A DNA stretch of 64,000 bases from Flavobacterium hydrophilum (GTDB lineage: Bacteria; Bacteroidota; Bacteroidia; Flavobacteriales; Flavobacteriaceae), in contig NZ_QJHL01000001.1 in NCBI RefSeq assembly GCF_003202405.1, positions 310,001-374,000 of the forward strand. Reading direction: 5' to 3'. The position numbers and the translations under genes were made by a program. Numbering within the stretch: the stretch's first letter is position 1; each line of letters starts with the position of its first letter. Shown here in pieces: positions 33,919-42,823 of the stretch. Under the pieces are notes generated by a model that saw only the letters and a list, made by a program, of their open reading frames with translations, made no database searches and was not told the origin of the DNA.

Positions 33919-35861
33919 TATTTTTCGAGTAAAATTATAGTTTCGTTATAATTGGTTTTTAGTTTTTTGATTGCTTCGTTCCAAGGTTCAAAATCGTTTT
34001 TATAGAGTAATAATTTTTTTTGCTTAAGGCTGATATCCAGATACAGAATGTTATTTTTTAGTTCGTAGGTAAAATGAGCTTTTATATAATCATTATCCAT
34101 ATCGAAGTTTTTAGGAAGGTATTTTATAGTGTGGTTTTTAGGAATTTCTAAAGTATATTGTGTTGTAAATTGAGTCAGATATTCAAATTCATATTGTGAA
34201 ACACGGTCTTTTGCAATAATTGCTTTTTCTAAAAATTTATCTAAAAACAAATTCACATAAATTTCCTTATCTACTTTTATGATATAATTATCCAGATCAA
34301 AACTATAATCAATTACATAAGGTAAATCTTTGTCAGTCAGGTTTTCTTCTTTGAAATTTTTTAAGTCGAATTTATTATTTCCTTTTAAAACTAAAGATTT
34401 GATCATTTCCTGGCGCGCTTTACTGGTCGCATCACCAATCTGCATCAGGATATGGCTTCGATTGTAGCCATAACGTATCATTTTTGCAGTTCCGGTCAGT
34501 TTGCTGTTTTCGATTTTTAAATTTATCGTTTCCTTAACTTCATTCAGATTAGCCGGAACAATGGGTACCGGGTAGATTTTATATTGATTGTTTTCAGTGA
34601 ATAAAACTTCTTTTCCTTGTATAAAAGCGGTTGGAATTCCGTAACGTGTTTCTTTATCCGTGCCGTCTAAAAAGACATAATCATCCCCTTTTTTGAAAAC
34701 GGCAATCATATGATTATCTACTGAAGGTGTTGCCAAATCATTATATGAGTACGGAATACTTCGGGTTCCAATCCAGGCAATCGTAACATTTTTTACATTG
34801 GCATACTGAGCCATACACGAAATCATATTGCCCATGTCTTTACAGTCTCCAAACTTTCTTTCGAATACAAAACTGGCTTCACGTGGGATAAAACCTTCGT
34901 ATCCGTTTTCAAAAGCAATGTATTTTATGTTTTCTTTTACCCAGTAAAAAATGCTTTTAACCTTTTCTTCATCCGTTTTTTTGTCTTTGGTAATTTCTAA
35001 AGACAGTGCTTTCAGGTCGGGATCTTCTTTTTTGTTTAGATTTTTTACAAACTGCTGATAATAATTATACAATTCAGGAATACTTCCTAAAACCGGAGTT
35101 GTTTTGCCGTTTATGGTGTATTCTTTTATATAGAAATTGATATGTGGTACTATATACAAATATCCCGGTGCATTTTCTTCATATTTAGCAGGTTTTATAT
35201 CAGTCAAGATCCATTTATGAATCCATTTTCCTTTTTTTTCAGTCTTTGAATATAAAATGGATTGATTAGGATCATTGAATATCTTATAATCAATAACAAT
35301 ATTTTTGTCTGTTCTGATTTCCAAAGATGAATTTTGTATGGGTAAAGCATCTCCAAATATGAATTTGTGAAGCAGATGCGGATCTAAAAATTGTACCTGA
35401 TAGTTGTATACTTTTTTTGCCCCGGTTTCTATGTTCGGAAACGTAAGCTGTCTCTCTTTTACGTCATTATAAAAGATGGAACTTTGCTGTGACTGCTTTT
35501 CAATACTCTGAGTTACCTTTATCTTTTTATCTTTTCCATTTTCATTGATGATTGTGTAAGCATCATAGTTTTTTAATAAAATCAAATCCGAATAAGAAAA
35601 AGATTCTTTATTATTAAAGATTCCGTTTTGGGTCAGAACCATTGACTCATGGTGATTGTCCTGTATAATTTTTAAGCCGTTATTTTCAATAGAAATATCA
35701 TACACTTCAGAATTTTCCAAAATGATTTCATTGTAATCAGGATACAATGTTTTAATGTTCTGAAAAGATTTTTGTGCAATTGCCAAAATAGAATTTAAAG
35801 CGAAAAATAATGTCAGAGTAAAGGTTTTATTTGATAATTTCGACCAGTTCATCTGAATCAT
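33918..35861 (-). CDS. DUF3857/transglutaminase-core protein
   Basis: 647 residues with a signal peptide (ending LAIAQ). A DUF3857 domain (about 50-230) precedes a transglutaminase core with an intact triad: Cys in FGDCKD (near 340), His in VDNHMIAVF and Asp in FLDGTDKE. Start is at 35861 or 35852 (both ATG), inside the upstream gene; the overlap of about 35 bp suggests coupling. Likely an exported peptidase or cross-linking enzyme of unknown substrate. The next gene encodes a degenerate copy. Confidence 0.85.
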   Translation of the reverse strand: MIQMNWSKLSNKTFTLTLFFALNSILAIAQKSFQNIKTLYPDYNEIILENSEVYDISIENNGLKIIQDNHHESMVLTQNGIFNNKESFSYSDLILLKNYDAYTIINENGKDKKIKVTQSIEKQSQQSSIFYNDVKERQLTFPNIETGAKKVYNYQVQFLDPHLLHKFIFGDALPIQNSSLEIRTDKNIVIDYKIFNDPNQSILYSKTEKKGKWIHKWILTDIKPAKYEENAPGYLYIVPHINFYIKEYTINGKTTPVLGSIPELYNYYQQFVKNLNKKEDPDLKALSLEITKDKKTDEEKVKSIFYWVKENIKYIAFENGYEGFIPREASFVFERKFGDCKDMGNMISCMAQYANVKNVTIAWIGTRSIPYSYNDLATPSVDNHMIAVFKKGDDYVFLDGTDKETRYGIPTAFIQGKEVLFTENNQYKIYPVPIVPANLNEVKETINLKIENSKLTGTAKMIRYGYNRSHILMQIGDATSKARQEMIKSLVLKGNNKFDLKNFKEENLTDKDLPYVIDYSFDLDNYIIKVDKEIYVNLFLDKFLEKAIIAKDRVSQYEFEYLTQFTTQYTLEIPKNHTIKYLPKNFDMDNDYIKAHFTYELKNNILYLDISLKQKKLLLYKNDFEPWNEAIKKLKTNYNETIILLEK

Positions 35862-38800
35862 ATTTTTTGGTTTGTGTAAGTTTTCCGGCTGTGTAAATCA
35901 AAGTGTTTCCGTGTAATTCGTCATTACTAAAAGATAAATCGGCGATAAGCATCCCATCTTCTTTAAAGTACAATTGTTTACCATCATATTCATTATTGAT
36001 AAAGTTTTCTTTTTTAGATGGTTTGCCATTTGCATAATATTCAGTTCTTTCGCCTTCTAAATTGTTGTTTTTATAATTGCATTCATATTCAGGTTTTCCT
36101 TCGATATTATTGATAATAAATTTACCGTTTGTGTTTCCTTTGTCTAAAGTAAACTGAATTGCAATTTTCCCGTTAGGATAAGAAGACAAAATTTCTGAAG
36201 TCTGATTTTCTATTGTTACTTTTTCATTCAACTCTCCTGCTTTGTTTTTTCGTATAAAATACCTTGGTATATTGTCTTGATAGCCAATGATTACTAAAGC
36301 TTCTCCTTTTTGATTGTAATAAATGGCTTCTCCTTCAATAGATCCGTTTACAGCTGAGTATTCCATCATTTTTGATTTGGTGGTATAGTAACGAATCGTT
36401 TTTCCATTTTCAACTCCAAAAAGATATTCTTCAGTCAGTTTTAGATTTCCGGCATAATCGTAATATTTGCTAGTACCGTTTAATTTACCGCAATAAAAGT
36501 TTCTCTCTGAAACAGGAACTCCAAGTGGACTGTATTTTTTATATAAGTTATGGTATTTTCCGTTCAGGTATTCAGCTTCGGTTATTTTCGTTTTAAATTT
36601 ATCTAATGCACTGAATTTACCATTTAAAAGACCGTTGGTCATTTCATAATTTTTGCTGTAAGTCCCATTTTGAAATGATAAACTAAATTTTCCGTTTTTG
36701 TTCTTATAATCAATTTCATTTTCGAGTTTTCCGTTTGTATCGAATGTTTTTCGATTTACCATATAACCATCTATGTAGTGCTCAATAATGGAGATGTTGC
36801 CGTTTTGAGTATAAATAAATTTGTCATAGGCAACGTCATTAGCAACCATAAATCCTTCAACACTGACTTTGCCGTTAGCATAAAAAGTTTGAAACGGTCC
36901 GTTTTGTTCTCCTTTTTCGTAATTGTAAATTTGATTTACTTTATTTCCGTCATAAGTTTCGTAGCGTCCGCTTATTGTATCGTTTGTGTAATTATATTTA
37001 CTTGATAAATCACCATTTAAATAGTAATTTGTGCTGATACCACTTGTTTTTCCATTAACATATGATTCATTCAGTCTGGTGATTCCGGTAGGATATAAAT
37101 AATTCCATTCTCCCGTTCTTTTTCCTTTTTCAAAAGCACCTTTTACTTTTACAGAACCATTAAAATTTTTTGTTTCAAAACTTTTTTTGGTCAAATTTAC
37201 TTCTGTCCCTTTTGGTGAGGCTGAAGTAAATTGCAAACCTGATTTTAACTCTCCTGCTTTATATTTTTCTTCAAAATATTTATTTCCGTCATTATCAAAA
37301 CAGCTGTATGTTTCTAATTCTCCTTTGTCATTATAAAGACTTTCATATGCTTTTTTACCATTTTCAAAATAATCTGTTGATTTGGAAATATTACCTGAAG
37401 CGTAAATGTTTTCTTTCTCTAAAGAGGTATTCGGATTGTAAGACTTGTAAGTTCCCTCAATAACTCCATTCTTATAAACGGCTTCAGATTTCACAAGTTT
37501 ACCATCAAAATATTGTAGATAGTTGCCTTCAATTTTGTCGTTCAGACAATTATACGTTTCTGTTAAAGCACCCGACTCGTCATAGGAGTTATACTTTCCA
37601 CTCAGTTTTCCATCCGTAAAATCAATCTCGGTTTTTTTGGTTCCAATTTCGTATAAACAAATAAAAGAACCGTTACGTTCACCATTAGTAAAATTTACTT
37701 CACAGTTTTTACCTCCATTTGGATAGTATGAAGTACTGATTCCATTGAGTTTATCATCTTTATAATTTTCTATTAATGCTAAATTTCCATTTTCATAATA
37801 GGTAGTTCTTTTTCCATCTAATTTTCCGGCAGTAAAATTTTTCTCTTCTGTCAACAGCCCTTTCTCATTATAATATTTTTGTAGCCCGTCAAGAAGTCCA
37901 TTTTTAAAATTTAATTCTCCATTTAAATTTCCGTAGGCATTTAAATATTTGCATTTACCATTGAATTCCCCATTTATTTGAGGCCCAATTATAAAAGGTT
38001 TTTCATTTCTGATGGTGACAACTACATCTTCTGTGTTTCCAAAAAGATCCAGTTTTCTTTTTGCAAAAACGGACCAAAAATCTTTTAGCAAATAATCATC
38101 ACGAAAAGAAGTAATTTTTTTCTTTTGTTTATTCAATTCTTTTGCAAGTTTATCTTCCATAGAGAGTAAACTGTAGTAAGAGTAACCTTCCAGCTGATTT
38201 TTCTCAACAAGATTCTTTACCCAGGGAATATAAGTTGTTTCAAAAAAGCCATCGCCCATTTTGTGTTCTGTAGCGGCATATTCTGCAATCGCCTGTACCT
38301 GACGCGTTATCTTGTCGTCGATACTCGACTTAATTTTATAAACTTTTTTTAAGGGTAGTTGATTTCTGAGGATTGTTTCAATATCTTCAAAATTATCCCC
38401 GGATTTTGAAAAAATTAATTTGTTTTCGGTAAGATAATTTTGCCCGAAATTGGCATTCAGATTTACAATTGCCTGATCAGCAAATTGTCCGGTAGGTGCT
38501 ATAGCAAGATAACTCATTAATGCCAGTGTACCTTCTGTTATTTTTCCGTTTTCAAAAGCCATTATCCCTAATAAATAATGCGATAGTGCATGATTGGGAT
38601 CATTTGTAATGTTTCTTTGAAGAAGATCGACTGCTTTTTGGTTTTCCTTTTTACGGATATATAGTACGGCGTAATTATACAGAAATGTAGATGAATTGGA
38701 TAAATACTTTTCACCTTCTTTAAATATTTTTTCAGAGGCATCAAATTCTTTCTCATCGCTTAAAAATATAGCGTACATCCGGTATAAATCCGGATATTCA

Positions 38801-39084
38801 GCCATTTTTCCTTTCGAATATAAATCTTCTAAAAATGTTTTGAGTTCGCTTTTTTTATTCTGGGCACTGAGTGTTAAACCTATCTCGTATTGAGCATTTA
38901 GATATTTAGGATCTGTTTTGCTGATTTTGTAGTATTCTTTTAAGGCTTCGTCGTATTTTTCATTATCGTAGAAACTTACTCCTTTATTGATTATTGACTC
39001 GCTATTGTAAACAGATGCGTAATCAGTTTGGGAATAGTTTTTTGAAAATGAAACTAAAAAAAACACCAATAAAAGTTTTTTCAT
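35827..39084 (-). CDS. Large exported TPR-MORN repeat protein
   Basis: 1085 residues from the ATG at 39084; the frame extends 13 codons upstream, but MKKLLLVFFLVSF at 39084 is a clear signal peptide. Residues about 35-210 are TPR repeats (DNEKYDEALKEYYKISKTDP). Residues about 370-1080 are some twenty-five MORN_2/YwqK repeats of the pattern YYENGNLALIENYKDDKLNG. It is the first gene of a three-gene operon with two DUF3857 proteins. The repeats predict an elongated beta surface; function unknown. Confidence 0.88.
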   Translation of the reverse strand: MKKLLLVFFLVSFSKNYSQTDYASVYNSESIINKGVSFYDNEKYDEALKEYYKISKTDPKYLNAQYEIGLTLSAQNKKSELKTFLEDLYSKGKMAEYPDLYRMYAIFLSDEKEFDASEKIFKEGEKYLSNSSTFLYNYAVLYIRKKENQKAVDLLQRNITNDPNHALSHYLLGIMAFENGKITEGTLALMSYLAIAPTGQFADQAIVNLNANFGQNYLTENKLIFSKSGDNFEDIETILRNQLPLKKVYKIKSSIDDKITRQVQAIAEYAATEHKMGDGFFETTYIPWVKNLVEKNQLEGYSYYSLLSMEDKLAKELNKQKKKITSFRDDYLLKDFWSVFAKRKLDLFGNTEDVVVTIRNEKPFIIGPQINGEFNGKCKYLNAYGNLNGELNFKNGLLDGLQKYYNEKGLLTEEKNFTAGKLDGKRTTYYENGNLALIENYKDDKLNGISTSYYPNGGKNCEVNFTNGERNGSFICLYEIGTKKTEIDFTDGKLSGKYNSYDESGALTETYNCLNDKIEGNYLQYFDGKLVKSEAVYKNGVIEGTYKSYNPNTSLEKENIYASGNISKSTDYFENGKKAYESLYNDKGELETYSCFDNDGNKYFEEKYKAGELKSGLQFTSASPKGTEVNLTKKSFETKNFNGSVKVKGAFEKGKRTGEWNYLYPTGITRLNESYVNGKTSGISTNYYLNGDLSSKYNYTNDTISGRYETYDGNKVNQIYNYEKGEQNGPFQTFYANGKVSVEGFMVANDVAYDKFIYTQNGNISIIEHYIDGYMVNRKTFDTNGKLENEIDYKNKNGKFSLSFQNGTYSKNYEMTNGLLNGKFSALDKFKTKITEAEYLNGKYHNLYKKYSPLGVPVSERNFYCGKLNGTSKYYDYAGNLKLTEEYLFGVENGKTIRYYTTKSKMMEYSAVNGSIEGEAIYYNQKGEALVIIGYQDNIPRYFIRKNKAGELNEKVTIENQTSEILSSYPNGKIAIQFTLDKGNTNGKFIINNIEGKPEYECNYKNNNLEGERTEYYANGKPSKKENFINNEYDGKQLYFKEDGMLIADLSFSNDELHGNTLIYTAGKLTQTKKYDSDELVEIIK

Positions 39085-39255
39085 TATAGATTTAGGTTTT
39101 TCAAATATAAAAAAATTGATCAAATCCGTATCTATTATAGGTATTTCTTTATTAATTATTTTTATTTAATCTTAAGACGTAGTAATACTGGCAATAAAAG
39201 ATTAAAAATGCTGAATATTTTTAGTTTTTCAGATTCAAGGATTGGTTAAAAAACG

Positions 39256-39280
39256 AACCCTTATAAGTCTTACAAGGGTT
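39256..39280 (-). terminator. Weak terminator-like hairpin
   Basis: AACCCTT at 39256-39262 pairs with AAGGGTT at 39274-39280. It lies just past the stop of the minus-strand gene at 39306. Confidence 0.4.
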
Positions 39281-39305
39281 GTCCATAAATGATTTAGAAA
39301 TAAGT

Positions 39306-39740
39306 TTACTCTATATCCTTAATAAACTCATCATATTCCAAATAAAACATTTCTAAGGCATTCATTTTTTCAAAAAAGAAATCAAAAATAGCATCCCAAT
39401 TATTGCGATTGCTAAATCCAACCCCAGATTTTTCAACCCAGATCCGGCTGATGGTTTTGCCGCTTTCGATAGTATAATTTTTTTCAAAAACTAAATCTTT
39501 TATGAACTCTTCGTCTAAAATATTTTTTAAAGATTCTAATTTTTCAAAATAAGCAATTCGTTTTTCGTCGCTTCTGTGTTCGATGTCAATTAAGATTTGC
39601 GCTTTTTTATTATCTACATAAAATTTAAAAGAAAAATCTTTGATCTTAGTGTCGTAAAGAACCCATTTTCTGGGATATTTCTCGGCAAAAGCCACCCAGA
39701 ATTCTCTTTTTAGTTTTTGTGATTCTTCTCTGCTGTACAT
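39306..39740 (-). CDS. DUF4268 protein
   Basis: 144 residues from the ATG at 39740 (an in-frame ATG 11 codons upstream is less likely, since MYSREESQ is the usual start of this family in flavobacteria). The strings LKREFWVAFAEKYPRKW and ILIDIEHRSDEKR match the DUF4268 pattern; related domains sit at the C-terminus of nuclease-like proteins, but no nuclease domain is present here. Soluble cytoplasmic protein of unknown function, single-gene unit. Confidence 0.75.
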   Translation of the reverse strand: MYSREESQKLKREFWVAFAEKYPRKWVLYDTKIKDFSFKFYVDNKKAQILIDIEHRSDEKRIAYFEKLESLKNILDEEFIKDLVFEKNYTIESGKTISRIWVEKSGVGFSNRNNWDAIFDFFFEKMNALEMFYLEYDEFIKDIE

Positions 39741-39874
39741 TTTCAGGGTTTTGATTTTAGAAAACTTGTGCAACCGCGTTTTCTGGACTATATTTATATT
39801 TTATTTGAGATTCAGTTTAATTTTTTTTTTTGAGATTTAAACGGACTCTGAAAGTACAAAAATAAACTTTGATT

Positions 39875-40525
39875 ATGGATTTTCAAGATTTTTTGCAACA
39901 TGTTCCTAATTTAATTCCGATTGAACTTCCGGCTGAGAAAGCACATGTAAAAATGGCTCCTTTAGAAAGGATTCAGTTAATGAAAAACCTTGATTTATCA
40001 ACTAAAAATCCAAGAATTGCTGCAGTGATGATGCTACTGTATCCTAAAAACAATAAAACACATTTAGTTTTAATTGTTCGTAATGCCTATAATGGGGTAC
40101 ATTCCTCTCAAATTGCTTTTCCGGGTGGGAAGTATGAAATTTCAGATGCTGATTTTCGGGAAACGGCTTTACGGGAAACTCATGAAGAAGTTGGAATCTC
40201 ATCTGAAAAAATAGAAATTATAAAGGAATTTACACCAATGTACATTCCGCCAAGTAATTTTTTAGTGCATCCCTTTTTAGGAATTTCATCACAAGAGCTT
40301 TCATTTTATCCTGACATCAGAGAAGTAGCTGATATTATTGAACTTCCGCTTTCCGTTTTTTTAAATGATGAAATTATAATTGAAGCTACACTGTCTACTT
40401 CTTATGCAGCTAATATTTCGGTTCCGGCATTTAACATTCAAAATCATGTAGTTTGGGGTGCAACTGCGATGATATTAAGTGAATTAAGAGAAGTTTTGAA
40501 AATTACTTTTGAAGAAAGGATTTAA
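39875..40525 (+). CDS. Nudix hydrolase, CoA-pyrophosphatase type
   Basis: 216 residues from the ATG at 39875. The Nudix box is complete: GGKYEISDADFRETALRE followed by THEEVGI (about 86-110), with the REx2EE core. The LLYPKNNKTHLVLIVRN segment and the N-terminal helical extension fit the NudL/CoA pyrophosphatase subgroup. Expected to cleave CoA or related nucleotide diphosphates. Upstream of the acyltransferase on the same strand, but that gene has its own promoter. Confidence 0.88.
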   Translation: MDFQDFLQHVPNLIPIELPAEKAHVKMAPLERIQLMKNLDLSTKNPRIAAVMMLLYPKNNKTHLVLIVRNAYNGVHSSQIAFPGGKYEISDADFRETALRETHEEVGISSEKIEIIKEFTPMYIPPSNFLVHPFLGISSQELSFYPDIREVADIIELPLSVFLNDEIIIEATLSTSYAANISVPAFNIQNHVVWGATAMILSELREVLKITFEERI

Positions 40526-40591
40526 AAACGTAAATTTAATGATTTGATATTCATTACGATAACTGTTTCTTTTGGGGATTGTTTATAATAA

Positions 40592-40620
40592 TTGCCGAAA
40601 AAATAATTTTTGTATGTTTG
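40592..40620 (+). promoter_or_regulatory. Promoter of the acyltransferase gene
   Basis: TTG at 40592-40594, an 18-nt spacer, TATGTTTG at 40613-40620: full match to the flavobacterial pattern, 30 bp before the ATG at 40651. Confidence 0.7.
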
Positions 40621-40650
40621 CGGCTCAACAAAAACACATAATTCATTGCT

Positions 40651-41481
40651 ATGGGATTGTTTAAACGAAATCCTTTCGGACATATATTATTCATAAAAAA
40701 ATGGCTGATCCGCATTTTGGGCGCCATGACGCATAGACGATATAGAGGTTTTAACGATTTACAGATTGACGGATCTGAAATAATTAAAACATTGCCGGAT
40801 ACCAATGTTTTGTTTATATCCAACCATCAGACTTATTTTGCTGATGTTGTGGCTATGTTTCATGTTTTTAATGCAAGTTTAAGTGGTCGTCAGGATAATA
40901 TTAAAAATATCGGCTATTTATGGCAGCCAAAGATGAATATTTATTATGTGGCCGCCAAAGAAACCATGCAGGCAGGTTTGCTGCCGAGGATTTTGGCCTA
41001 TGTAGGTGCTATTACAGTCGAAAGAACCTGGCGTTCCAAGGGTGTTGATGTTACAGAAAAACGTGATGTTAATCCAAATGATACTGAAAATATCAGAATT
41101 GCCTTAGAAGATGGCTGGGTAATTACATTTCCACAAGGTACCACAAAATCGTTTAAACCTGTCAGAAAAGGAACTGCACATATCATTAAACAACATAAAC
41201 CTATTGTTGTTCCTATAGTTATTGACGGTTTTCGCCGTTCATTTGATAAAAAGGGGCTGCGAATGAAAAAGAAAAATATTCTCCAGTCATTTATTATTAA
41301 AGAACCTCTTGAAATTGATTATGAAAATGATACGATAGAAGAAATTGTTGAAAAAGTAGAATATGCGATAGAGCAGCATCCTTCATTTTTGAAAGTGATT
41401 CCGGCTGAAGAAATCAAACTTGAAGAAGAACTTAATGAAATGAGAAGATGGAGTTACAAGGCTCCTGAAAATGAAAATTAG
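40651..41481 (+). CDS. PlsC-like 1-acylglycerol-3-phosphate acyltransferase
   Basis: 276 residues. The acyltransferase motif I SNHQTYFADVV (HX4D with H about 53) and motif III FPQGTTKS (about 162-169) are present, with KPIVVPIVIDGF as motif IV. It transfers an acyl chain to lysophosphatidic acid or a related acceptor at the inner membrane. The middle (about 80-115) contains an insert relative to E. coli PlsC. Own promoter at 40592; convergent with the membrane protein at 41535. Confidence 0.85.
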   Translation: MGLFKRNPFGHILFIKKWLIRILGAMTHRRYRGFNDLQIDGSEIIKTLPDTNVLFISNHQTYFADVVAMFHVFNASLSGRQDNIKNIGYLWQPKMNIYYVAAKETMQAGLLPRILAYVGAITVERTWRSKGVDVTEKRDVNPNDTENIRIALEDGWVITFPQGTTKSFKPVRKGTAHIIKQHKPIVVPIVIDGFRRSFDKKGLRMKKKNILQSFIIKEPLEIDYENDTIEEIVEKVEYAIEQHPSFLKVIPAEEIKLEEELNEMRRWSYKAPENEN

Positions 41482-41534
41482 ATTTATAAATTAATAACTT
41501 CAAAGTAAATCTTAGAACTTTTCACTTAGTCTTC

Positions 41535-42167
41535 TTAGAAATCTATCTTCTTAAGTTCCTTATAATTGACATATAATCGGCGCAATAAAGTTCCGTATAG
41601 TAGTCTGTAAAAACACCAGAATATTCCAAAGAAACCTAATATTACCAGAATTAAAATACCAATAGTAAGAAACATTGCTTTTCCGTTTTCGGCTATTTTT
41701 TCTTTTAAAAATGCCATGTCAGGATTGTAAACAAAAGCAACAAAGAAACTTAGTATTGTTGTTATAACAATCATTCCTAGATTATACCAAACATAATATT
41801 GAACTGTTTTACGGGTTTTTAAAATGGCACTCATTAGGGATTTTGTCGCTACTGTCGTTGAAATGGTTTTATAATTTTTATAAAAGATAATAACAAAAAT
41901 AAATACGACGATATAATTAAAGTAGGTAAGAAGTTCTAATGCTAATACAATTTCAGGATGATTTATTTTTTGTAAAACATCATCGGTATTTATAAATATA
42001 TTTGAAAAAGTCCAGAAAGAAATTTCGAAAATGCTTATAATCAAAATCCACTTCACAATAGAAGATGATTTTTTATGAATCATGTTGTAAATTTCTATTT
42101 CTGAAATTTGTTGAAAAGAATCCGAGTTCTTTTTCCAGTCTTTTTTTAATAAATCCAGTTCTTTCAT
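41535..42167 (-). CDS. Four-TM membrane protein, probable anti-sigma partner
   Basis: 210 residues. A cytoplasmic N-terminus of about 36 residues (MKELDLLKKDWKKNSDSFQQ) is followed by four membrane helices (about 38-58, 80-100, 125-145, 168-190). It starts 9 bp after the ECF sigma gene stop, the usual place for an anti-sigma factor, but no canonical zinc anti-sigma motif (HxxxCxxC) is visible. The anti-sigma role is inferred from position. Confidence 0.7.
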   Translation of the reverse strand: MKELDLLKKDWKKNSDSFQQISEIEIYNMIHKKSSSIVKWILIISIFEISFWTFSNIFINTDDVLQKINHPEIVLALELLTYFNYIVVFIFVIIFYKNYKTISTTVATKSLMSAILKTRKTVQYYVWYNLGMIVITTILSFFVAFVYNPDMAFLKEKIAENGKAMFLTIGILILVILGFFGIFWCFYRLLYGTLLRRLYVNYKELKKIDF

Positions 42168-42176
42168 GGTGGTATT

Positions 42177-42671
42177 TTAAGGATTTAATATTTTTTTAAG
42201 TTTCCCTTTAATTCGGTTCATTTTCACACGTGCATTCACTTCGCTGATTCCTAAAGTTTCGGCTATTTCCTGATAATCTTTGTCTTCCAGATACATAAAA
42301 ACCAAAGCTTTTTCAATATCATTTAGCTGATATACGGCTTTATACATCAATTTAATCTGCTCTTCTTCTTCATAATTATAGTCAACATCTTTTACAAAAT
42401 GCTGATGATTTTCATATTCTACAGTCGATACGGTTCGTTTGGTTTTTCGGTATAAGGTAATGGCAGTATTTAAGGCAACACGATAGGCCCAGGTCGAAAA
42501 TTTACTGTCACCTCTAAATTTAGGATACGCTTTCCAGAGCTGAATAGTGATTTCCTGAAACAAGTCTTTATGTGCATCTTCGCCGGCAGTATATAATCTA
42601 CAAATCTTGTGGATTATATTCTGATTTGCCTGCAATTGCGTAACAAATGACTGTTCTAAATTTTCGCTCAT
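42177..42671 (-). CDS. ECF RNA polymerase sigma factor
   Basis: 164 residues with region 2 (DLFQEITIQLWKAYPKFRG, STWAYRVALNTAI) and region 4 (YLEDKDYQEIAETLGISEVNARVKMNRIKGKL) of the extracytoplasmic-function group, with no extra domain. It is followed by a membrane protein (probable anti-sigma) and lies divergent, 152 bp away, from the barrel/macroglobulin pair at 42824-50117, which is a candidate regulon. Confidence 0.93.
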   Translation of the reverse strand: MSENLEQSFVTQLQANQNIIHKICRLYTAGEDAHKDLFQEITIQLWKAYPKFRGDSKFSTWAYRVALNTAITLYRKTKRTVSTVEYENHQHFVKDVDYNYEEEEQIKLMYKAVYQLNDIEKALVFMYLEDKDYQEIAETLGISEVNARVKMNRIKGKLKKILNP

Positions 42672-42823
42672 AATGTATTAGTAGAGAATAAAAGTATTTT
42701 GTTACAGTGTACAAATAAAAATATTTTAGATTAAAATACAATTTTAGTAGTAATCGTAATAATTTTTAATTTTCTTTCCAACCTTTTAGCCAGAATCATA
42801 CTCTATATATAAAAGCCAACTTT

